Part shown: piece by piece, positions 56,501-64,000 of the stretch
Layout: each line of letters opens with the position of its first letter
Numbering within the stretch: the first letter of the stretch is position 1
Assembly: GCA_963082875.1 (NCBI GenBank)
Contig: OY720097.1
Span: forward strand, 16,500,501 to 16,564,500
Source: Corella eumyota
Taxonomy: Eukaryota; Chordata; Ascidiacea; Phlebobranchia; Corellidae
Length of the DNA: 64,000 bases
Direction of reading: 5' to 3'
Translations under genes and position numbers: made by a program
Notes under the pieces: model-generated
Told to the model about the DNA's origin: nothing
Databases searched by the model: none
The model's input: only the letters and a program-made list of their open reading frames with translations

Positions 56501-56573
56501 TGTGGGAAGAGAAAGTGCCAAGGATTCGCATGAGTTCTTTACCGAGGCGAAATGTATTTGTATTAAAAACTAA
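50580..56573 (+). CDS. ALDH8A1: Aldehyde dehydrogenase 8A1 (2-aminomuconic semialdehyde dehydrogenase)
   Basis: Ten exons (50580-50699, 51039-51130, 51344-51422, 51663-51835, 52058-52250, 52447-52647, 52938-53099, 53328-53537, 55730-55829, 56431-56573) give about 490 residues (human 487). The enzyme oxidises 2-aminomuconate semialdehyde in the kynurenine pathway, in the cytosol. ALDH landmarks are present: the NAD-binding [19 protein letters not shown] and [11 protein letters not shown], the ISFTGST loop, the general-base glutamate in LSLELGGKN, the catalytic cysteine in [22 protein letters not shown], and the C-terminal [19 protein letters not shown]. The choice of subfamily rests on [12 protein letters not shown] and WTNCWL(V/I)R, typical of ALDH8A1. 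Intron 8 (53538-55729) contains an antisense gene. AATAAA is at 56620. The 3' part was duplicated downstream. Confidence 0.95.
54210..55523 (-). CDS. Nested six-cysteine, Thr-rich type I membrane protein, copy A
   Basis: Four exons on the strand opposite ALDH8A1, inside its intron 8 (55523-55455, 55291-55152, 54861-54729, 54515-54210), join in frame to about 215 residues. A signal peptide ([17 protein letters not shown]) is encoded by exon 1. Exon 2 encodes a module with cysteines spaced C-x13-C-x10-C-x2-C-x10-C-x3-C ([15 protein letters not shown] at its start). Exons 3 and 4 give a Thr/Pro-rich stalk, likely O-glycosylated. A membrane segment follows ([19 protein letters not shown]), then a basic tail of about 28 residues ending KTIRIIKI. 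I do not recognise the family; it looks like a small surface glycoprotein. A paralogue with the same four-exon layout lies at 58987-60136. Confidence 0.75.
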
Positions 56574-57644
56574 ATAGTGGTGAACAAATTTAGAGATTGT
56601 GTACCTTTAATCATAACTCAATAAAATGTATGGTGTAATTTGTGCAGGGTTTTAATTGGTCAAATACAACTTTAAGTAAAAATTAATTCGTAAAAGCATT
56701 AAACAAATAAAGTTATGTGTTCTACATTCATAGTTGACTTTTTGTTGGTTAAAGTTTTTTATATTTTTTTGCGTTAGTTTTATACTAATTACTAAAGTTG
56801 GTTTATTAGTGGTTGGATATCACCTAACTAACATAGCGTGCGTAGTTTCTTTAGATTAGCGGTGTGGTGTTTATTTGTATCACATGCTTTTTATTTAACA
56901 CTTAATTAACTTGCAATAACAGAAAGTTCTATACAGTTACACAATTTTTCATGTCAGCAATCATTTTTGAAATTTTTTATACTGGTTTTAAAAAAAACTG
57001 TATGTTTATATGTTTAAAAATTTTTAGATCATATTATGCAAACATTCATGTGTATTTTTTATGCAATTTCTTCAAGTTAATAATTACCTACTTCGCCAAT
57101 AAATCTGCAATAACAGCAAACTGTGTTTGTTATACAGTCACGGTAGAATTCTCGTTCAGTATTTTTAAATTATTTAAATGGTATTGAAACGTATTTATTG
57201 CTTTATCTCTGTGGTTTGTAACATCGCTAATTATGGTTTTGTTACGAAAGTCATGTAATTTTTTTTTACACTAAATAGTCGTTAAGGTCCATTGTGAAAC
57301 CTTGTTTAGGCCGAAATATAAGCGTGCGCTTTAACTTAACCAGTGAAGATATTTTTTTAAATTAAAAACTATCAACCGCACGTTGGCGCTTGAAAGGTAC
57401 AGTCAGCAATTTTATTTTGTACATTTTTTATCGTAATTAATATTGATTCAATTTATATTAAGTTTGGTGACCATGCCATAACGTAGTTAAAATCTTTATG
57501 TAAACATTATTACTTTTGGCATGTTTTAAATCATTAAATTGATTTTGTCATTTTTGCCTGTCGCATTGTTGTAATATTAATTGTATATCATATTTATTAT
57601 TTACTTTTATCAAGCGAAAAACCAAAATAAAAAAAAAATAAAAA
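56574..57644. other. ALDH8A1 3' flank, left copy
   Basis: Apart from the ALDH8A1 3' UTR and the dispersed repeat at 57463-57622, no gene is seen. The segment corresponds to 61174-62302 in the right copy; similarity is high near the ALDH8A1 stop and fades towards the ArfGAP-like start. Confidence 0.5.
57463..57622 (-). repeat. Dispersed 155-bp repeat, copy 2 (inverted)
   Basis: Its reverse complement matches 22033-22188 with only scattered differences. It lies just before the decayed ArfGAP-like fragment and has no counterpart at the matching place in the right copy of the segmental duplication, so it was probably inserted after the duplication. Confidence 0.65.
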
Positions 57645-58243
57645 ATGAGCGATCTAACTATTATGCCGTCCCAGCAAGTTCAATATAGACAAGTGCTCCC
57701 ATCTCCACTATTACTAAAAAAAAATCCAAACATTAAAAAAGGGGTAAGCAGTCAATTATCAATATTTTTCAGAAACTTATAATACAAACTTTGGAATTTT
57801 AAAATATAAAATTTTTTCATAAATGTAGGTAGCTTGGAACTAAAAAATTAGGATCACAAAAAGTATCAAAAGCTGACTTTGCATTATTGATCAAACATCT
57901 TTAGTACTAGTTTTTTTTGGACATGAAAGAAAATCATCATCTTCTTTAGAAAAGTAAATATCCAACTTGGTATAAAACTTTTATAGCAGAATAGTTTTTA
58001 TCTAATGTTAAGGTTATATTGCCAACCCTATGTTTCGAAAGTAAATCAAAACTCACATAGAGTTTATACAATTTTGTTAGATATTTGCGCCTATGCCTAC
58101 TTAACCAATTTATTTTAAGGTCTTAGTTATGTAATAAAATGTTATTTATAAATAAATATTTAACAAGAAAAAAAATGACAACATGAAACTTAACAAAATG
58201 GACAGTAGCGAAAAACATCAGGCTGAATGCTTGAAATTGATGT
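57645..58243 (+). pseudogene. Decayed 5' part of the ArfGAP2/3-like gene (left copy)
   Basis: Three blocks match the open gene at 62303-63091: the start exon with its donor (57645-57743), the next exon (about 57833-57956) and part of the third (about 58172-58243). The start exon lacks one base a few codons after ATG relative to the right copy, so its frame is lost. The second block has internal stops and a deletion. The acceptor and first third of the third block are missing. It is a dead host-gene fragment left by the segmental duplication. Confidence 0.75.
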
Positions 58244-58986
58244 TTTGACTCTACTACTTTGATATTCTATGACCAAAATATGTATAAATTCTTCTATTGA
58301 TATAACTAGCCTGGTTTTTGATTTATTTAACCAATTTGTTACAACTTTTAAATATTCGAACAACACTTTAACAAGTTAGCCTATCAAAGATTTATTAAAA
58401 AATTTTAAAATTCTTTTAATTTTTCAGGTTAAGGGATATAATGACCTAGCTGTTAAAAGTGGTGGAAATATCGAATGTGGAGATGGTGTTGATGCTTTAA
58501 ACTTACCAGAACACTGCAAATCAGGATATTATATTTTACCCAATGTTATAACCAGCCTCAATGATAACTGTGCATGTAATCAAGAAGAAATTATTGGCCC
58601 TGGTGTCTGCTTATCATCTTTTAAAACAGAGAACAAGGTATGTCCAGTGGTTAAATATTAAACGAAAAAAAAAAGAACAACAACAGATTTTTATTTAAGG
58701 TTTTTGCACTTAAGTTCAGTCTAATTAATTGAGAAAAATTATTATAGCAAAACACAAAATCACTTTTTAAAGTTTACATTCCATCATAAAACTAATGTGT
58801 ACATGCTTAGGCTACATAACAAGAGGCTACCAATTTAATTATGTTAAAATTTTTACAAAAAAATTTTTACAAAAAAAACATGTTAATTTAAAACAAACTT
58901 TTTTTTTTGTAAATTGATGTTTTTTTTAAATTAAAATTAAAAACTGGTAAAAGTGAGACATTAAACTATAGTATTTCAGTTTTTTT

Positions 58987-60136
58987 TTATGCTTTTTTAA
59001 AAATTTTAGCATAAATAATAATGCACAGTAGTAAAGAAATGGGTAAGAGTAAAATCCAAATTGAATGTGCATTAAAAGAATTAACATTCCATTTTTTCAT
59101 AGTTCGGTGATTTAAATTAAGTTTTATTGGACTACTTGTAGGTTTTGTGCTTGGCTTTGTGGCTGTTGTGGTTTTTATACGCTTAATGGTTGGTGTAGGG
59201 TTTGTTGAGTAAATGTTAGTTGTTCGCTAAGAAAAAACATTCCATAATAGAATTTTTACTTAAATAATAAATTTTACAAATTATTATTAATTTAAATTGC
59301 CATTTTTGATAAAAATTTACCATTAATTTTTGTTAGCCAACAAAAAAGTGTTAGCCAACAGTTTTAAAGTTTACTGCTATGCAAAAAAAACATTACCACT
59401 TTTCTTAACTTACCAGACAAGTTGAAGCAAATGTGAAATGTGTCATTGTTGTATATTCATTCTGTGCATTCTCAGTCTGTTCAGTGTCCAGATTCAAAGT
59501 AGTATGTATGGCAGTGTTAGTTGTAGTTGTCGGATCTGTTGGGCTGGTCTCATTTTGGTAAATTCTAAAGAGATAAAAACATATATTTTATACCTATTTA
59601 TCTGTTATTAAATGTGTTTCTTTTATAAATATAAATACACATTTTACTTTAACAAAAAATGTTTTAAGTGTATTTTTATACCAACTTAGGTATATTTTTC
59701 TAAGACTTACTGTAACAGCTACTTGATAAATAACTATATAATTAAGTCCAATAATTTAAGGCGTATTTTGAACAATAGGGCTTTTTATTAAACTAACCTG
59801 TCTAAGCATCTTCTGCGGCACGAGGGTTTCCAGTTTGTGTACTTGCCAAAACATTTTAAACACTTGGTATTTCTTCTGAAATGATCAGCTGGGCAATAAC
59901 CCGGTTCAATCACCCCTTTTTCATTCTCCACTAAACACTGTAAAAATGATATAACAACTGCTTATTTGTTATTCTGTATGGCATATATACCAAGACTTAG
60001 TTTTTATTTTCTGCTTTTTTTCAATGACATAAACTTATTTTTAGTAAACTAGCTAAACAGAAATTACCTTAACTCTGCTGCAGTAACCATATTTTATAAT
60101 TCCAGCTAATACAATAAGAACTATACCCAACTTCAT
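58987..60136 (-). CDS. Nested six-cysteine, Thr-rich type I membrane protein, copy B
   Basis: Four exons (60136-60068, 59937-59798, 59564-59414, 59226-58987) join in frame to about 199 residues. The signal peptide is GIVLIVLAGIIKYGYC. The cysteine module has the same spacing as copy A, C-x13-C-x10-C-x2-C-x10-C-x3-C (CLVENEKGVIEPGYC at its start). A Thr/Pro/Asn-rich stalk follows (for example IKTTTATKPSTKPTSS), then a membrane segment (SIWILLLPISLLLCIIIYA) and a very short tail, KIFKKA. First, second and fourth exons line up with copy A, but stalk and tail differ strongly. It has stayed open while the surrounding ALDH8A1 duplicate decayed, which suggests it is a functioning gene. Family unknown. 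Confidence 0.72.
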
Positions 60137-60943
60137 GTTAACATAAATCTAGCTAATGGGTCTTTTCATTCACTTTAAAACAAAGAAGCAGGGAATGAAT
60201 TCCCTGAATGAACTTTTTTTCCCTATAATTATTTTAGGGTTTTTCCCTTTTATCTCCCCCTCCCATTTTATTTTTTTTAAATTGAACTTAGCCATTGAAA
60301 AAGGGCAACAAACATAAAAGGTTAAAATATTAAATATGTATTTAATAAATAAACTTAACAAGATGTAATACACATAAATTTACGGCCAGATCAAATAATA
60401 TAAAGTATATACATTTTTTGATTTTTTTTTTAATCATGCCTATAAACTTTAAGTTTTTTTTATATTACAGGTAATTTCGCGACCTAAAAATGTGAAATAT
60501 GAACTTTGTGCAACGCTCTGGACCCAAAATTTGTCAAAAGCTCATTGAGTAGCACGTTAATTCAATTTTAGGTAGGTGACTGTCTTTGTAATATTATTAA
60601 ACTTTGTTTGCACACTCACAAAGCAGTGGCGCAATCGTTGATTTTATTTGTTTAACAAGTTGGGAGATCTTGTATTAGTCGTAACAAACTTTCTTTGTCA
60701 TTTTAAAAATATTTAAACATTGTACTGTTTTGACTAATGGACTAGCTGATAAACTAAAACTTTTGTTTTTAAAAAACTATAATTTTATATGTGTAGCTTT
60801 ATAAATTAGAAATCATTTTCTTCAAATATTTAAAATAACTTTCCACACCATGCCATAATAGCATGGAAATTTTTAAAAATTTTTATCACAGACCTTACTT
60901 CGCCTTGCATAACTACTTAAGATAGCGTAATATTTTGTTTGGT

Positions 60944-61014
60944 TCATCAGTGAATTACTGAATATAATATATAACTTTCGTCATCAGTGAATTACTGAAT
61001 ATAATATATAACTT
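60944..61014. repeat. 34-bp tandem duplication
   Basis: A 34-base unit beginning TCATCAGTGAATTACTGAAT occurs at 60944-60977 and again at 60981-61014, with three bases between. It lies just before the exon-10-like block of the ALDH8A1 duplicate. Confidence 0.8.
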
Positions 61015-62302
61015 ACCTTTTTTTGTCAAGGAACTATATGGACTAACTGCTGGCTAGTAAGGGACTTACGTATGCCGTTTGGTGGGATGAAATTATCCGG
61101 AATGGGACGGGAAAGTGCCAAGGATTCGCATGAATTCTTTACCGAGGCGAAATGTATTTGTATTAAATACTAAACCATGGTGAACAAATTTAGAGACTGT
61201 GTACCTTTAATTATAACTCAATAAAATGTATGGTGTAATTTGTGCAGGGTTTTAATTAGTCAAATATAACTTGGGGGAAAAAATTTTTATAGTCATTATT
61301 AAACATTGGGTTAGGTGTTTTATATTCTAGGTTGACTTTTTGTTAGTTAAATTTCAATTTAGTGTATTTTTCGCTTTAATAGTATACTACTCTATATTAC
61401 TAAAGTTGATTTATTATTCGTCGGATATAGCCAACTAACAAAGTGTGCGTAGTCTCTTTAGATTAGCGGTATAGTTTCTAATTATATAACAAGCTTTTTA
61501 TTTAACACTTATTTAACTCGCAATAACAAAGAGTACTTAACAGTTACACAATTTATCATGTCAGCAATCACTTTTTTGCATTCTTTTATACTGGTTTTTA
61601 AAAAAAAGTGTGTGTTTTACGTTCGAAAAATTATATAAATACGTTCATATGTATTACTTATGCAATTTTCTTCAAGTTCGTAATTACCTACATCGCCAAT
61701 AAATCTGCAATAACAGTAAACTGTTTTTGTTATACAAGTTATGAAAGAAATTCTCATTAAGTATTTTAAAGGTAATCCAAACGTTATTTAATAGCGCTAA
61801 TTGGGGTTTTGTAACAAATGTCAAGTAATTTATGGAAGTATGATAATATTTTATTTAAGCTAATTAATGTTTTAAGTCGCATTAAAAAAACCTCTTTAGA
61901 CCAACATATAAGCATGCGCTTAAACTGCACCCAGCCAATGATTATAAAAAAACAATGATTATGGTTTTATGACCATTGACCCAACTAATTTATTTTACCT
62001 TTTTTAAAATATAATTTTAATCGCATGTTGGCGCTTTAGAGTTAACAGTCAGCTGTGAACTGACTGATCAACAGTCATCGACGTAGCATATAGTTGTATA
62101 ACGAAAAACTTATTATATTTTTCTTAGTAAATTTAGCTTGCCTAAGATGATAATAAAATTATTTAAGTAAATTAGTATTAAAATAATTCTAGTGCTTAAG
62201 ACTACAGTGTTAAACTAAACGGTAGATTTAAACGTATAAATTTTTTATTTGATTAGGTTAAGAAGGTTAAAAGTAAATTAAAGAATTTGTAAATAAAACA
62301 AA

Positions 62303-63647
62303 ATGAGTGATCTAACTGTTCATGCCGTCCCAGCAAGTTCGATACAAACAAGTGCTCCCAAATCCACTATCACTAAAAAGAGAAATCCAAAACCTAAAAA
62401 AGGGGTAAGCAGCCAATTACCAATATTTTTCAGAAAACTTGTATTACAAACTTTGATTTAAAAAAAATTATTTTAAACTTTAATTTTCATAAATGTAGCT
62501 TGGAACCAAAAAACTAGGATCACAGAAAGTATCGAAAGCTGACTTTGCGCTATTGGAAAAAAATGCTGAGGAAGCAGATCAGACATCTTTAAACCCGAAC
62601 CTTGGACATGAAAGAAAATCATCATCTTCTATAGAAAAGTAAATATCTAACCTGGTTTAAAATTTAAAATATCTAACCTGGTTTAAAACAGAATTGTTTT
62701 TATCTCGTTTTTAATCTATATTGTCAGTTTTTTGAATTAAGAATAAATCAAAACCCAAAAACTAAAAGAGTTAAATAAAATTTATACAATTTTGTTAGAT
62801 ATTGGCACCTAAATTTTTAATTTAAATTTGTTTGGCTGAGATGAATAATTATGATTTTTATAGCCCACCTAACATGATCAATTTATTTTAAGGTGTTAGT
62901 TACAGTACTTGTGTTATTTATAAGAATGTGCTAACTTTTTTATTAATATATTTTCGCAGTACTGAGTCACTAAGGTTAGCTTACCAGGATATATCAAACA
63001 AGGAAAAAAATGACAACATGAAACTTAACAAAATGGACAGTAGCAAAAAACATCAGGCTGAACGCTTAGGAATGGGCATGGGAAAAACAGAGTAATTTAA
63101 TTAAAACTTTGTTATTTTATTTAAGATTTAATAAATGTTATTGCAATATTCAATGCGGTACACTTTAAACTTTATTAATAGTTTGATTTTTTTCAATCTT
63201 AAAATCCCGATTTGTTTTTAAAAGCAGTTCAACAAACTGTAAAATTAATTACTTCCTTTCAGAAATCAGAAAAAAAAAATCATTTTACCTATTGAAAAAA
63301 ATCATTTTACCTACTGTGTAAGAGTACTGTAGTTGACTAAAATCACATTTAAGTGTTACATATGCAGTAGGAAAATCTATTTTTTTAATGTTAACCACAA
63401 AAAATTTTTTTTAAATATTTTATCATTGTAAGGGCAGTAGGGAATAATTGTATATATAAGAAATTGTGTTCTCATAAAACTTTTATTAATTTAGAAAAAT
63501 TTAAAACAACTTTATGTTTATATTTAACAGGGATGTATCACATATGTTAAGCATGGTGACAATCGACCAAATAAATCCAACAAAATCTTCAAGAAAAGGA
63601 AGATACAAACATGATGAAGATACTTTTTATGATTCTTTTTCTTCTAG
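62303..63647 (+). CDS. ArfGAP2/3-like protein, runs off the window
   Basis: Four exons are seen: 62303-62404, 62499-62638, 62960-63091 and 63531-63647, all in one frame; the gene continues past the right edge. The first starts at ATG (MSDLTVHAVPASS) and runs through SAPKSTITKKRNPKPKKG. The second opens with LGTKKLGSQKVSKADFALLE, the conserved mid-protein motif of ArfGAP2/ArfGAP3. SLRLAYQDIS, KHQAERLGMGMG and a VSHMLSMVTIDQI stretch follow in the family order. ArfGAP2/3 promote GTP hydrolysis by Arf1 on Golgi COPI vesicles. The N-terminal zinc-finger GAP domain, which normally precedes this region, is not visible in the 1.1 kb upstream, so this gene may be a GAP-less derivative or its first exons may lie elsewhere. 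The left copy of this region is decayed. Confidence 0.75.
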
Positions 63648-64000
63648 GTAATTCAAATTCTATAAAATAATTTGTTTATTTAGATTATTAGACGTTAGCA
63701 GATTAACCTTTTATGTTTTTGATATTTTGTTTGATGTTTGCAACCAAATTTGTAAACTGACTGCAAGATTGAAAAAGTTGTTTATTTAAAATTGTACAGC
63801 TATAAAGCAACACTTTTATTTGCTTCTTTATTGTTTTACTATCAAACTCGTTGACCTTAATTTTATACTTAAGAAGGTAGTATTTATAACACACAATAAA
63901 ATATTTTTTTTGTTATGTATGGTAGGCTACTAACAAAAATTAAACGTTTTAAATTTAAATTAGAAAAATTTTAAATTTAAATCTTGTACTATTTATTTTT

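Larger units (their letters stand above)
53315..58245. repeat. Tandem segmental duplication, left copy
   Basis: This unit of about 4.9 kb runs from ALDH8A1 exon 8 through the antisense six-cysteine gene, the last two ALDH8A1 exons and 3' flank, to a decayed ArfGAP-like 5' part. The same order and orientation recur at about 58415-63100. Exons and the 3' flank after ALDH8A1 align well (the first 100 bases after the stop are almost identical); introns have mostly diverged. A dispersed repeat at 57463-57622 is present only in this copy. Confidence 0.8.
58428..61173 (+). pseudogene. Decayed duplicate of the ALDH8A1 3' end
   Basis: Three blocks correspond to ALDH8A1 exons 8-10: 58428-58637, about 60471-60571, and 61031-61173. 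The first is open but changes the conserved EEIFGP motif to EEIIGP. The second is poorly conserved, contains stop codons (after NLSKAH) and has no good donor. The third is almost identical to the intact exon and still ends in a stop codon. No exons for the NAD-binding and catalytic regions exist here, so no active enzyme could be made. An AATAAA after the last block is also duplicated. Confidence 0.88.
58415..63100. repeat. Tandem segmental duplication, right copy
   Basis: This repeats the order of 53315-58245: an ALDH8A1 exon-8-like block, the antisense six-cysteine gene, ALDH8A1 exon-9- and exon-10-like blocks, the 3' flank, and the ArfGAP-like start. The left breakpoint lies just before the exon-8-like acceptor. 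The junction segment 58245-58415 has no counterpart that I can see. Confidence 0.8.

Noticed and set aside
58428-61173. A second working aldehyde dehydrogenase gene
   Set aside because: Only counterparts of exons 8-10 exist, one with internal stops; the catalytic and NAD-binding exons are absent.

Overview
The window is AT-rich nuclear DNA from a chordate, most likely an ascidian tunicate of the Ciona type. The evidence is chordate gene content (FoxC, a membrane tyrosinase, FBF1, LIN7, ALDH8A1, PPM1A/B-type phosphatase, RPL3), genes split by many short introns, closely packed loci, and a tRNA-derived SINE. All gene models were built by hand from open frames, GT-AG junctions and family knowledge; exon ends may be off by a base or two. 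No species assignment could be computed.

Layout. 1-6.1 kb: the 23 last coding exons of a plus-strand FBF1 gene (centriole distal appendage protein), with a tRNA-derived SINE at the left edge. 6.1-16 kb: about 10 kb with no recognisable gene between two convergent genes. 16-20.8 kb: minus-strand FoxC, whose forkhead domain is cut by two introns and which has a 2.4 kb first intron. 20.8-23.2 kb: FoxC upstream region. 23.2-25.2 kb: two minus-strand genes in line, an unrecognised protein built of proline-anchored 14-15 residue repeats and, upstream of it, FAHD1. 25.7-26.8 kb: LIN7, divergent from FAHD1. 28.6-30.7 kb: a PP2C-family phosphatase of the PPM1A/B type. 33.1-36.3 kb: RPL3, whose introns carry a SNORD43-like and two SNORD83-like box C/D snoRNAs, plus a weaker third candidate. 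36.5-39.6 kb: minus-strand tyrosinase. 40.4-48.7 kb: two tandem plus-strand paralogues joining a von Willebrand A domain to a long charged coiled coil, with the same 13-exon layout. 50.6-56.6 kb: ALDH8A1, which carries in its eighth intron an antisense gene for a small secreted or type I membrane protein with six cysteines. 57.6-63.6 kb: duplicated material and the start of an ArfGAP2/3-like gene that runs off the window.

The most unusual part is 53.3-63.1 kb. An interval containing the 3' end of ALDH8A1, the antisense six-cysteine gene and the 5' part of the ArfGAP2/3-like gene is present twice in tandem. The left copy keeps ALDH8A1 working and has a decayed ArfGAP-like part; the right copy has a decayed ALDH8A1 tail and an open ArfGAP-like gene. 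The antisense gene is open in both copies and has diverged. The paired VWA coiled-coil genes and the proline-repeat protein are the other families I could not tie to a described gene.
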